Assembly: GCA_964440115.1 (NCBI GenBank)
Contig: CAYTPV010000004.1
Coordinates: 62,001 to 126,000, forward strand
Length of the DNA stretch: 64,000 nucleotides
Direction of reading: 5' to 3'
Origin: JAEWWD01 sp964440115
GTDB taxonomy: Bacteria > Bacillota > Clostridia > Christensenellales > CAG-138
Position numbers and translations under genes: made by a program. This document shows positions 33,768 through 42,298 of the stretch, in pieces (within the stretch, counting starts at the first letter, position 1; the number at the start of each line of letters is the position of its first letter). The notes under the pieces are model-generated. The model was not told the origin of the DNA and made no database searches. It worked only from the letters and a program-made list of their open reading frames with translations.

Positions 33768-34514
33768 ATGTTAACTCCCAAAGAAAGACTTGAATTGGAT
33801 TTACTCGGCGTCATGGCCGGCCAGGATGTGCCGATCGGCTCTGGTACGCTGACGTTGCTGCTCAAAGAAAAGCAGTGTGAAACCAGCGCTGCCACTATCG
33901 GCCGTATGTTAAGTGAGATGGATCATACTGGTATCACGCTGAAATTGGGTTACAAAGGCCGTCTGCTGACCAAGCAGGGCGAGAAAAGGCTCACCGAGCT
34001 GCGTAACCGTGATGATCTGGCAAAATACAGCAGCAGGTTTTATGAAACTGTCGATGCTGAGAGCAAATCAAATCTGCTGAATATTCTAACAGCCCGCCGG
34101 GGAATAGAGCGCGAAGCGGCGCGATTGGCGGCTATCAATGCTACAGAAGAGGATATCGAGCACATTCGGGATATTTTCCGCCGTCAGAACGATTATGTTG
34201 AGCGCGGAGAAATATCCGCAGATCAGGACGTAGTATTCCATCAGGCGGTCGCCAGAGCGAGCAAGAACGACGTGCTTGCCGCCGCTTATGATTTCATTTG
34301 GCAAAACGGCAAGTTTTCTCCCGTCATGGAATATATGCGTATCAGCGTCGGCGGTAAAATGGCAGTTGACCATAACCGTATTTTAGAGGCTATTATATCA
34401 AGAGACTCTGTTTCTGCGGAACAGCTTATGGTTAAACATATTGATGGTTTGATTGACGACGTAAACAAATATTGGGGCCTGGCACAGAAAAAACGCAAAC
34501 AGAAAGCAGAGTAA
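33768..34514 (+). CDS. FCD-domain transcriptional regulator with unusual N-terminal winged helix
   Basis: A 248-residue regulator. Residues 1-75 form a winged helix closer to the NrpR/RNase-R N-terminal type than to GntR. Residues about 95-235 are an FCD ligand domain with the metal-binding set visible: D154 and H158 in DQDVVFHQ, H202 in DHNRIL and H224 in VKHIDG. FCD domains sense carboxylates. It lies between its own promoter and the catabolic operon. Four copies of one palindrome in the region are candidate operators, which suggests it controls itself, the operon and the peptide transporter. Confidence 0.85.
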   Translation: MLTPKERLELDLLGVMAGQDVPIGSGTLTLLLKEKQCETSAATIGRMLSEMDHTGITLKLGYKGRLLTKQGEKRLTELRNRDDLAKYSSRFYETVDAESKSNLLNILTARRGIEREAARLAAINATEEDIEHIRDIFRRQNDYVERGEISADQDVVFHQAVARASKNDVLAAAYDFIWQNGKFSPVMEYMRISVGGKMAVDHNRILEAIISRDSVSAEQLMVKHIDGLIDDVNKYWGLAQKKRKQKAE

Positions 34515-34564
34515 TACGGCACTATAAAGTTTTTGTCAAAAAGCACGATTGCATTGATGAGCCG

Positions 34565-34579
34565 CTCATCATCAATGAG
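34565..34579. promoter_or_regulatory. Putative FCD-regulator operator 3
   Basis: CTCATCATCAATGAG. A further half site (CATTGATGAG) lies directly upstream, so the stretch 34550-34583 is a dense inverted repeat. It is centred about 49 bp before the expected start of the catabolic operon transcript. Confidence 0.6.
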
Positions 34580-34602
34580 CGGTAGAGAAGTCTAACTGAG
34601 TA

Positions 34603-34617
34603 CTCATCTATAATGAG
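34603..34617. promoter_or_regulatory. Putative FCD-regulator operator 4, overlapping a TATAAT box
   Basis: CTCATCTATAATGAG. The -10-like TATAAT (34609-34614) is inside the palindrome. No good -35 lies 17 bp upstream. Binding here would block the promoter, and binding at operator 3 could activate it. Confidence 0.6.
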
Positions 34618-34638
34618 CGATGTGTTCAGGAGGGTAAC

Positions 34639-35073
34639 ATGAACGATCCATATAAAAGCGGAATGTTCCAGAGCAACCCCTATTATGCAAAGAGGACAAT
34701 CAAAAGCACACTTGCAGTCATATTAAACGGCAAATTTGAGCAGCGAGGCCTTCAGCTTATCCCACAGGTTTCCCGAGCAGTCAAGAAAAATGAAATCCAC
34801 GAACTGATCGTAAGCGATCAAGCGGGCATTGGCCCTGGCACAAGCGTAGACAAAATTGCCTATGTCGGTTTTGTGGAAATTGAAGCCGGCGGCGTTATCA
34901 TCAAGGGTGATGAAGTCGTTTGCGGCGATACCCTAATTGGTGTCATTGCGGGTTTTGACGAAACGCATATGCCAAACCATCTGAATATCGTGATCAGCGG
35001 CGAACGTCTGTCGGGTGTTGATCGTGAGTTTTCGTTGGAAAGCAGTATTGAATTCAGGCATGTGATAAGCTAA
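34639..35073 (+). CDS. Hypothetical protein, 144 aa, first gene of the catabolic operon
   Basis: Not recognised. Small, probably soluble and rich in beta strands; GGVIIKGDEVVCGDTLIGVIAGFDETHMPNH looks like a barrel or double-psi core, shown here only in part as key elements: GDEVVCGD at about residues 90-97 and a possible metal site at DETHMPNH. RBS AGGAGGG precedes the ATG. Position at the head of a regulated operon suggests a pathway role. Confidence 0.65.
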   Translation: MNDPYKSGMFQSNPYYAKRTIKSTLAVILNGKFEQRGLQLIPQVSRAVKKNEIHELIVSDQAGIGPGTSVDKIAYVGFVEIEAGGVIIKGDEVVCGDTLIGVIAGFDETHMPNHLNIVISGERLSGVDREFSLESSIEFRHVIS

Positions 35074-35118
35074 AACGACACATTTTAAATAACAACATCA
35101 GAAAAGGAGAACAAAGCC

Positions 35119-35574
35119 ATGGTTGAAGACAAACTCAGGCAAATGGGCATCGAACTGCCCGCGGCACCCACCCCTCTCGCGGCGTACATTCCTGCAGTGA
35201 AGGCGGGAGATTTTGCGTACACTTCCGGTCAGATCCCCCTCGTCAAGGGTGAACTGAAGTACAAGGGCAAGGTTGGAGCAGAGCTTACAGAGGCGGATGG
35301 CTATCAGGCGGCGCGTGTTTGTGCTATTAACTGCCTGAGTGCGCTCAAGGGCGTGATCGGCGACTTGGATAACATTGAACGCATCGTGAAGGTCGTGGGG
35401 TTTGTTAACAGCGCGCCCGGTTTTGCCGCACAGCCCAAGGTCATCAACGGCGCATCCGAGCTGTTCGGTGAAGTGTTCGGCGATGCAGGCAAGCATGCGC
35501 GTTCCGCGGTAGGCGTGAGCGAACTGCCTATCGACTCCGCTGTCGAAGTGGAAGTCATCGTCAAACTCAAGTAG
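35119..35574 (+). CDS. RidA family (YjgF/YER057c/UK114) protein
   Basis: A 151-residue RidA-type protein with SGQIPLVKGEL, RVCAINCLSALKG and the late RSAVGVSELPIDSAVEVEV stretch. The usual catalytic arginine of true RidA is in an RxAVGV-like context, and R134 fits. RidA hydrolyses reactive imine or enamine intermediates made by PLP enzymes. The PLP enzyme is the next gene, so a coupled role is likely. RBS AAAAGGAG precedes the ATG. Confidence 0.85.
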   Translation: MVEDKLRQMGIELPAAPTPLAAYIPAVKAGDFAYTSGQIPLVKGELKYKGKVGAELTEADGYQAARVCAINCLSALKGVIGDLDNIERIVKVVGFVNSAPGFAAQPKVINGASELFGEVFGDAGKHARSAVGVSELPIDSAVEVEVIVKLK

Positions 35575-35625
35575 TATCCCAACGGTAATCATAACCAGTA
35601 TTGAACAATAGAAAGGAGAAATGAC

Positions 35626-37083
35626 ATGTCTACACCCAAGTACAAGTTCCAAATGTACAAGAATCTGCAGATGAACATCCCCAAGATTTATGAGGCGCTG
35701 CGTTCGGTTGACCTGGGCATTCCCGCTGAGAAGAAAAATACGTTCGGTCTGACCGGAGGTATCTCCGGCTGCCCCGCTCCGCTGCGCAAGGACATCATGG
35801 AAGCCAGTGAAAAGGGTGCCACCAAAGTCATGCCGCTTGCTGGTCTCGTAGAGCAGCTGCGCGTGATCGTCAAGGACGTGTACGGCGACGGTTACGATGC
35901 ATGCCCCATTTCCACCTGCGAAGCAGGTATCTGGACCGCGATTGATAGCCTCTTTAGCCCCCCGATCGCTGGCCGCGGTGATAACTATCGCGCCCGCTAT
36001 ATCGCTCCCTACGAGAAGCACATGCATCACCAGGCTGGTTACGGCCGTCCGTTCCCCCCGCGCTATAAGGATTATCTGGCGGACAGGGGCACCACCCCGG
36101 GCGAACTCGGTTTCTACGGCAAACGCCAGAACAACCTGGACACCCTCATCGTACCGCTCGCAGGCGCTAAGTATGATGTGCACGGTATCAAGAGCCACCC
36201 CGTTCCCCTGCTCTCACATGTCGATCCCGATGCTTCCTATGATAACATCAAGCGTGTGGCTGAAATCCATGCCTCACAGCTCACCGGTATCGTATCCCTC
36301 GGTTATGAGACCCCGGGTTACGGCTACAGCGTACGGGACACCGACGGCGTACCCAAGCTGCGCAAGAACATTACCAAGATCGCCAAGGAATTCAACATCC
36401 CCTATGTTGTTGACAACGCTTGGGGTATGCCGTTCATTGGTTACGATCCGGTAGGCTCCGGATGCGATGCCGTCATTTACAGCATGGATAAGGCGACCGG
36501 TTCCGCAACCAGCGGCCTTATCATCGGTAAGGAAGACGTCATGGTTACCATCCGCCGCGCCATGGGCATGCACGGCGACCGCTGGGGCACCACTGGCTCC
36601 TACGGCAAGGCGGCCTTCGTTGGCTTTGACCCCGGCAAGGAAGCGCTGCTCACGCAGATCCAGGCGCTCACCGTGCTGCGCGATACCCCCGAAGTTCTCA
36701 CCAAGCCCGTCGACGATCTCGAAGCCATCGTGAAGGAAGAGTTCGCGAAGCTGCCCAAAGAGCTGTTGGATGGTATCCTTATCTCCAAGTCCTACAACTC
36801 CACGGCTATCGAAGTCAACTACGAGAACACCTGGAAGAACGGCAAGATGGGTATCCCCATTTTCTCCATCGAAGACATGTACTCCAACACCAACCTGTTC
36901 CAGTCCGGTGTCGCTCAGATGGGCGTTATCCCCACCGTGGCGTACGATGGCAACATCTACATCTCCACCGGCTTGGGCACCACCGACGAGAACGGCGCGC
37001 TGCTTGAGAAGGAAACCCGCTGGGCGATCAAGGCTCTGGTTAAGGCTATCGAGATCGTCAGCGAATTTGCTGGCATTCTGTAA
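35626..37083 (+). CDS. PLP-dependent enzyme, fold type I, SelA-like
   Basis: A 485-residue PLP protein. The probable Schiff-base lysine is K289 in YSMDKATGSATSGLIIG, which resembles the SelA motif SGDKLLGGPQAG; D263 in VVDNAWGMPF would contact the PLP ring nitrogen. It may be a lyase or other enzyme of the SelA/cystathionine-synthase-like branch rather than a selenocysteine synthase: no selenocysteine genes are near. Codons are extremely biased to AAG, CCC, GGC, ATC and TAC, the strongest bias I see in the window, so it is probably a very abundant protein. RBS AAAGGAG. Reaction unknown. Confidence 0.75.
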   Translation: MSTPKYKFQMYKNLQMNIPKIYEALRSVDLGIPAEKKNTFGLTGGISGCPAPLRKDIMEASEKGATKVMPLAGLVEQLRVIVKDVYGDGYDACPISTCEAGIWTAIDSLFSPPIAGRGDNYRARYIAPYEKHMHHQAGYGRPFPPRYKDYLADRGTTPGELGFYGKRQNNLDTLIVPLAGAKYDVHGIKSHPVPLLSHVDPDASYDNIKRVAEIHASQLTGIVSLGYETPGYGYSVRDTDGVPKLRKNITKIAKEFNIPYVVDNAWGMPFIGYDPVGSGCDAVIYSMDKATGSATSGLIIGKEDVMVTIRRAMGMHGDRWGTTGSYGKAAFVGFDPGKEALLTQIQALTVLRDTPEVLTKPVDDLEAIVKEEFAKLPKELLDGILISKSYNSTAIEVNYENTWKNGKMGIPIFSIEDMYSNTNLFQSGVAQMGVIPTVAYDGNIYISTGLGTTDENGALLEKETRWAIKALVKAIEIVSEFAGIL

Positions 37084-37154
37084 AGCCGGGTATTGAGCCA
37101 AATACTCCAAATCGATTTACGCGCTCAGCGTTCATGACTTTCTAGCGCCGAAGG

Positions 37155-37184
37155 TTCCGGCCCGGGAAAATGCCCGGGCCGGAA
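37155..37184 (+). other. Intercistronic GC-rich hairpin after the PLP enzyme gene
   Basis: TTCCGGCCCGGG pairs perfectly with CCCGGGCCGGAA around AAAATG, with no T-tract. It lies in the 173-bp gap between the PLP and FAD genes and could protect the upstream message or partly stop transcription. Confidence 0.6.
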
Positions 37185-37256
37185 TGGACGGCGTATCATC
37201 ACATTTCGGCATAACTTGTACACAAACCAATTCGAACATGGAAAGGGGCAACTCAA

Positions 37257-38537
37257 ATGACAAAGATCGTTGTCATCGGCGGCGGTTGGGCTGGTGTTAG
37301 CGCCGCAGTAGCTGCAAAGAACGCGGGAGCGGACGTAATCGTCCTCGAAAGGGCGGATATGCTGCTTGGTACTGGCCTCGTTGGCGGTATTATGCGCAAC
37401 AATGGCCGTTTCACGGCTACAGAAGAAGCAATCGCTATGGGCGGCGGCGAAGTATTTCAACTGATCGACGCCAATTGCCGCCATACAAATGTGGAATTCC
37501 CGGGACACAAGCATGCAAGCCTGTACGATATCGCACATATTGAGCCTGCTATTCGCTCTATGCTGCTTAACAAGGGCATTGAAGTTCGCTTACGTTCCCG
37601 TGTAAAAGATGCGGAAGCGGTGGACGGATACATTCGCAATATTACCCTCGACGACGGGGAAGTAATAGAGGGCGATGTATTTGTTGAAACCACCGGTTCG
37701 GCCGGTCCCATGAACAACTGCACCAAATACGGCAACGGCTGCGCCATGTGCGTACTGCGCTGCCCGACATTTGGCGGACGTGTCAGCATCGCGTCCAAAA
37801 TCGGCATCGAAGAAAAAATGGGCAAGAAGGCGGATGGCTCCATAGGCGCTATGAGCGGTTCCGGCAAGCTGCTCAAGGAATCCCTTTCTAAAGAAATCGT
37901 CGAAACGCTCGAACGTGACGGCGTTGCGGTCATTCCCCTGCCCGAAAACCTCCGCAAGGGCGAAGGTATGCTCGGCAAAAAGGCATGCCAGCAGTACGCC
38001 CTCAAGGAATTCGCCGAAAACATCATATTGCTCGATACAGGCCATGCCAAGATCATGAGCCCCTATTATCCTTTGGATCTGCTGCGCCAGGTGCCCGGCT
38101 TTGAAAATGCTCGTTTCGACGATCCTTATGCCGGCGGCATTGGCAATTCCATGCGTTTCTTCAACCTTTCCCCGCGCGACAACGCCATGCATGTGATAGG
38201 CGCTAAGAATTTGTTCTGCGGCGGTGAAAAAGCCGGTCTGTTCGTAGGCCATACCGAAGCTATCGTCACAGGCACCCTGGCGGGTTACAATGCAGTGCGT
38301 TATGCGATGGGTCTTGACCTGCTCGTGATACCGGAAAGTCTGGCTATCGGCGATGCCATCGCGCATGTCAACGAGCTGATGAAGACGGAAACCGGTATGG
38401 GTCTGAAGTATACATTCTCCGGTTCTACCTATTTTAAACGCATGCAGGAACTCGGTCTTTATACCACAGATATCGCCGCTATCAAAGAGCGCGTGGCGAA
38501 GGCCGGCATGACCGATGTTTACAAAAAAATCAACTAA
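37257..38537 (+). CDS. FAD-dependent oxidoreductase (GidA/TrmFO-like fold)
   Basis: A 426-residue flavoprotein beginning IVVIGGGWAGVSAAVAAKNAG. A central NGCAMCVLRCPTFGGRVSI stretch has three close cysteines, and FCGGEKAGLFVGHTEAIVTG is the late FAD site. The fold resembles GidA/MnmG and TrmFO, but those have different lengths and this one lies in a catabolic operon, so a metabolic redox role is more likely. The cysteines could form a redox disulphide or hold a cluster. RBS AAAGGGG. Confidence 0.75.
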   Translation: MTKIVVIGGGWAGVSAAVAAKNAGADVIVLERADMLLGTGLVGGIMRNNGRFTATEEAIAMGGGEVFQLIDANCRHTNVEFPGHKHASLYDIAHIEPAIRSMLLNKGIEVRLRSRVKDAEAVDGYIRNITLDDGEVIEGDVFVETTGSAGPMNNCTKYGNGCAMCVLRCPTFGGRVSIASKIGIEEKMGKKADGSIGAMSGSGKLLKESLSKEIVETLERDGVAVIPLPENLRKGEGMLGKKACQQYALKEFAENIILLDTGHAKIMSPYYPLDLLRQVPGFENARFDDPYAGGIGNSMRFFNLSPRDNAMHVIGAKNLFCGGEKAGLFVGHTEAIVTGTLAGYNAVRYAMGLDLLVIPESLAIGDAIAHVNELMKTETGMGLKYTFSGSTYFKRMQELGLYTTDIAAIKERVAKAGMTDVYKKIN

Positions 38538-38566
38538 ACTGCAAGTAAAGATTGTTTGACACACGG

Positions 38567-38604
38567 CGTTCATGTCGGGCGGCAATGACCGTCCGGCATG
38601 AACG
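38567..38604 (+). other. Intercistronic long hairpin before the mutase genes
   Basis: A 16-bp stem (38567-38582 with 38589-38604, two G-T pairs) around CAATGA, without a T-tract. With the hairpin at 37155 it brackets the FAD gene. Confidence 0.6.
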
Positions 38605-38631
38605 TGGTGATGCGAAAGAAGGGGGAGAGCT

Positions 38632-38883
38632 ATGTCTCAGGCTTTGGCGCATGTGATGGACGCGCTGGATATCGAGACCTTCCTTGCCTGTGAGAGCGAG
38701 GAGGAAGGAAAAGCGCTTGCACTCGCGCTTATGAAGGATCTTGGCTTCAAGGATACGGATATCGTGTTCATACAGTTTGCGGGGCCTGGGGCTCGCATTC
38801 GGGTAAGAGCGTACATCAACCGTCCGGGCGACGCTTACCCGTGGCTGAACTTTGAAAAATGTTCAGGTGAGGTGCGGCCATGA
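38632..38883 (+). CDS. Small protein, 83 aa, partner candidate of the cobalamin mutase
   Basis: Not recognised by sequence. An acidic helical first half (SEEEGKALALALMKDLGF) and a beta second half. It overlaps the mutase start as ATGA, implying coupled translation. By position it may be a small subunit comparable to OraS of ornithine 4,5-aminomutase, which is a small partner of a large B12 subunit; this is inference from order only. RBS AAGGGGGAG. Confidence 0.65.
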   Translation: MSQALAHVMDALDIETFLACESEEEGKALALALMKDLGFKDTDIVFIQFAGPGARIRVRAYINRPGDAYPWLNFEKCSGEVRP

Positions 38884-40703
38884 TGAAAAGAATATTGATG
38901 GCGCCGTTGGACCCGGTTCATGATATCGGATTGAAAATCATCAACCGTGGGCTTCGGGAGGCCGGACACGAAACGATACTCCTGCAGCCGGATCTTCCGC
39001 TGGAAGAAATCATTCAGGAAATCATCGATAAGAAAGCAGATACTGTACTGATCAGCCGGACGCTGGGATATGGCGTGGCCGATCTTTTGTCTCGTTTTAT
39101 AGATTTGGCTGACGCTGCCGGACTGCGGGATCATATCCGCATGGCAATCGGCGGCATGGCCATTCGTCCCGAACTTGCGCAGGAATTGGGCTTTGACGCT
39201 GGATTTGGCCCCGGCACGACGGTTGAGGAAGCTCTCGCGTTCGTGGAAGGCCGCGAATATGTGGTCGATGCAAGCGCAAGTCAGAAGACGCGTAAGGATA
39301 TCACGCAAGGGTATACCTATGCCTTCAAACATGATAAAATAAAACGTTTGCTCGAAGAGATAACGCCTTCTCTGCGGGAATGGGCCGAAGGCCTGACATC
39401 ACCCGGCATACAGCGCGCGGAAGTACGCGATCAGCTGTGGGATGTTACCCGTTGGCGCGCTTATGAACGCATGACCGAGTTCGAGAAGGCATATCCTGCT
39501 CTTTGCGGCGATTTGGTGCGCAACTTTTATGAAAAAGGCGAGTTGCATCCGAAGACTCGCCGTTTCACACGCAACGATGTTATTGAACTGGAAGCCTATC
39601 TGGAACGCACAAAGCAGCATATGGTAACGCCCAAGCTGCAGCGTACGCTCACGAAGCCCGTATTGTTTAACCAATATGGCACAGGCTGTCCGTATATGGA
39701 TATCGCGCACATCAAGGTCAGCGAGGCGTGGGGCGCGGATGGCGTCGTGCACTTTGATCCTTCTTGGGGTGCGCGCACAGAGGGCTTCTTTGACGGTTTT
39801 GTCACGCATCAGGAAGACGGAACAGTCATTACGCCCGCCAACCTCAACCGGATTTATAACGCGCTGGAGCCGTCGACCATATGGCAGGTTCGCGCACACC
39901 GCGGCCTGAATACGCCGGAAACGGTTGTACTCGCCGGCAAAATCGGCGCGCACATGACGAAAATCAACATGTGCTATGGCTCGCTCGGCGCGGGAACCGA
40001 TCCCGAACGTCTGACAGTGGACGGCGTTGCCGCCATGAAGTATGCGAAACAGTATAACCTGCCCTTTGATATTGTTACCAACGATGAGCTGTGCGGCGTA
40101 CCCGCCCATAAAGCATTCGCCGGCATACTCATATTGGCACATCTGGCGGTATCGCTCGGATGCAGGCCTGTTCTGCAGCCGCTTTTCTGCTATTCGCCGG
40201 AAGTCATGATCGGACGGCAGATGGAAGACAACTACGTTGATTTCAACGCCGCAAAAATTCTCGCGCTTCGTTCCATCGTAGATGCTCCCATATGGCCCGG
40301 CGCTCCCATCGGCTTCCTCACGCAGACGGAAGACCGCGTGCAATCGAGCGCCTCCACCGCATTCCATGCTGCCATGGCAGCCATGCTGGGCGTGGACGCG
40401 ATCTCCATCGCCTCGTCGGATGAAGCGTATTCTGGCGGACCCATCACGCTTGCGCCTAAGATCGACACGCTTCGCGCTACGGCGGAAGGCTTCCGGTTCT
40501 TCGGACATTCACAGATGCAGGTCAGCAAAAACGCACAGCTGTGGGCGGATGAAATCGTGGATGGTATCGAGCATGTGCTCGAAGAGGTCGCGAAAAAGGA
40601 AAGCTTCGTGCAGGCACTGTACGACGGCGTACTCGGCAGCAGGGAAGACGGCGCATACCCGGGCCGCAGCGGCAGGGGAACCGTGTCGCCCAGAGTAAAA
40701 TGA
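38880..40703 (+). CDS. Cobalamin-dependent mutase with fused B12-binding and barrel domains (glutamate-mutase-like)
   Basis: A 607-residue protein. Residues 1-130 are a B12-binding Rossmann domain: PVHDIG with candidate cobalt-ligand H14, then IGGMAIRPELAQELGFDAGFGPGT, the late motif of this domain. The canonical DxHxxG is altered because D11 is three, not two, residues before H14. Residues about 200-590 look like a TIM barrel distantly similar to glutamate mutase epsilon (VPAHKAFAGILILAHLAVSLGC region). Glutamate mutase normally has separate sigma and epsilon chains, so the fusion is notable. It would rearrange a carbon skeleton by radical chemistry. Substrate unknown. Confidence 0.72.
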   Translation: MMKRILMAPLDPVHDIGLKIINRGLREAGHETILLQPDLPLEEIIQEIIDKKADTVLISRTLGYGVADLLSRFIDLADAAGLRDHIRMAIGGMAIRPELAQELGFDAGFGPGTTVEEALAFVEGREYVVDASASQKTRKDITQGYTYAFKHDKIKRLLEEITPSLREWAEGLTSPGIQRAEVRDQLWDVTRWRAYERMTEFEKAYPALCGDLVRNFYEKGELHPKTRRFTRNDVIELEAYLERTKQHMVTPKLQRTLTKPVLFNQYGTGCPYMDIAHIKVSEAWGADGVVHFDPSWGARTEGFFDGFVTHQEDGTVITPANLNRIYNALEPSTIWQVRAHRGLNTPETVVLAGKIGAHMTKINMCYGSLGAGTDPERLTVDGVAAMKYAKQYNLPFDIVTNDELCGVPAHKAFAGILILAHLAVSLGCRPVLQPLFCYSPEVMIGRQMEDNYVDFNAAKILALRSIVDAPIWPGAPIGFLTQTEDRVQSSASTAFHAAMAAMLGVDAISIASSDEAYSGGPITLAPKIDTLRATAEGFRFFGHSQMQVSKNAQLWADEIVDGIEHVLEEVAKKESFVQALYDGVLGSREDGAYPGRSGRGTVSPRVK

Positions 40704-41704
40704 AAAGCATAGGCATCGCTGGAACCGCCAAGAACACCGGCAAGACAACGACGCTTTCCGCTGTCATGGATATCCTCAAGCAGCGGGACATACGTTTGGC
40801 GTTGACAAGCATCGGGTATGACGGTGAGGCAATGGATAACGTAACCGGCCTGCCCAAACCTCGTATTGTGGCGTATGAAGGCGATATCACGGCTGTCGCG
40901 CAAAAGTGTCTTCGCGCCAGCGAAGCGCAGCTGGATGTTCTGGAGGATACCGGCATACAGACCGCTATGGGACATATCCTCATCGGCCGCGTTAAGAAGC
41001 CGGGGAAACTGGTGCTGGCTGGGCCAAATAAACGCAGGGAACTGCGGGATGTGCTCAATCGTCTGGATAACTATGGCGCTGACCTGTGTATTGTGGATGG
41101 CGCGTTGAACCGTATGGCTCCGCTTGTTGAAGTGGACGGATTGATACTTTCTACCGGTGCGGCACGTCATACGGATATCGAGCGTCTCTCAAAAGAAAGC
41201 GGCATTATCATGGAGCTGTTTTCTTTGCCGGTTATACCGGAGCAGGGACATGTCCAAAATGTGTCCTCTGTATTTACACAAAGCGGGTATGACGCACTGC
41301 TTGAGGAAATTGAAAAAGCTGATACGCTGCACATTGAAGGTGTAATTGCCTGCGAATATCTGAACAGGCTCGCGCTTACCGAGCATATCGCGGGCAAACT
41401 GCTGCTGTTCGGCGATCCCATTAAGCTTCTGCTCGCGGGAACCCCGGAAGAAGCGTTCGCGAGTCTGCATCTTCTGCAGGAAAAAGGTGCGGCAATCGGC
41501 GTGACGCATGGCATCCGTACGATTGCGGTCACGGTGAACCCGTATTATCCAAGGTTTCGCTATACCAGCGGCGATTATGACGCCGCATATGTAGATAAAG
41601 ATGCACTGCTTACCGCGATAAAGGCGAGCGTGCACGCCCCCTGTTACGACGTAGTACGTCAGGGTGCGGATGAAATCGCAAAAGCAATACAGGAATTGCT
41701 GTAA
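40700..41704 (+). CDS. P-loop nucleotide-binding protein linked to the mutase
   Basis: A 334-residue protein with a Walker A loop GIAGTAKNTGKTTTL at the N-terminus and a possible Walker B at LCIVDGALN. Its ATG overlaps the mutase stop as ATGA. B12 mutases need ATP- or GTP-driven reactivating chaperones (MeaB, diol dehydratase reactivase, GlmL/MutL), and position suggests such a role, but the sequence is not of those families as far as I can tell. Similar MobB-type loops occur in unrelated proteins. Confidence 0.65.
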   Translation: MKSIGIAGTAKNTGKTTTLSAVMDILKQRDIRLALTSIGYDGEAMDNVTGLPKPRIVAYEGDITAVAQKCLRASEAQLDVLEDTGIQTAMGHILIGRVKKPGKLVLAGPNKRRELRDVLNRLDNYGADLCIVDGALNRMAPLVEVDGLILSTGAARHTDIERLSKESGIIMELFSLPVIPEQGHVQNVSSVFTQSGYDALLEEIEKADTLHIEGVIACEYLNRLALTEHIAGKLLLFGDPIKLLLAGTPEEAFASLHLLQEKGAAIGVTHGIRTIAVTVNPYYPRFRYTSGDYDAAYVDKDALLTAIKASVHAPCYDVVRQGADEIAKAIQELL

Positions 41705-41728
41705 TCAAATCATATAAGGAGGTATGTT

Positions 41729-42298
41729 ATGATCGAGATCAGATGGCATGGTCGCGGCGGGCAGGGCGCAAAAACAGCGTCTTTGCTGCTGGCGGACGTG
41801 GCCTTCTCAACGGGGATGTACGTGCAGGGTTTCCCCGAGTACGGACCTGAACGTATGGGCGCCCCTATTACGGCCTATAACAGGCTGGACAGTAAGGCCA
41901 TCCGTGTACACTCCAACATTTATTACCCGGACATCGTGGTAGTGGTTGATGAAACCCTTATAGGGCCGGTGGATGTTACTGCCGGTATCAAGAAGGGCGG
42001 CGCAATTATCGTAAACTCTTCACGCAGCCCCGAAGCTGTGAAGCAGGAAATGTCCTGCTGCGACGCGGATATTTACGTAATCGATGCGCGTGCGGTATCC
42101 GAAAAGTACGTCGGCCGCAACCTGCCGAACACCCCGCTTCTTTCTGCCGTCGTCAAAGTCAGCGGCATTATGGAAAAAGCGAGTTTCCTGGAAAACATGC
42201 GCGGGTCCTTTGCGCATAAATTTGCTTCCAAGAAGGAAGTCATCGAGGGCAATATGAATGCCATCGACGCCGCATGGGAGGAGGTCATTAAACTATGA
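41729..42298 (+). CDS. porC: 2-oxoacid:ferredoxin oxidoreductase, gamma subunit
   Basis: A 189-residue gamma subunit, starting IEIRWHGRGGQGAKTA, with QGFPEYGPERMGAP as the CoA-linked family stretch. First of four genes in the order gamma-delta-alpha-beta, as in archaeal and Thermotoga pyruvate oxidoreductases. The 24-bp gap after the P-loop gene and the RBS AAGGAGG indicate one operon. Confidence 0.88.
   Translation: MIEIRWHGRGGQGAKTASLLLADVAFSTGMYVQGFPEYGPERMGAPITAYNRLDSKAIRVHSNIYYPDIVVVVDETLIGPVDVTAGIKKGGAIIVNSSRSPEAVKQEMSCCDADIYVIDARAVSEKYVGRNLPNTPLLSAVVKVSGIMEKASFLENMRGSFAHKFASKKEVIEGNMNAIDAAWEEVIKL

Noticed and set aside
35098..36198. Long minus-strand open frame opposite RidA and the PLP enzyme
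   Set aside because: Shadow of strongly codon-biased genes; no start signal or family features.
35626..37083. Selenocysteine synthase (SelA) identity for the PLP enzyme
   Set aside because: Only the lysine motif is similar; there is no selB, selD, tRNA-Sec or in-frame UGA gene nearby, and the operon is catabolic.
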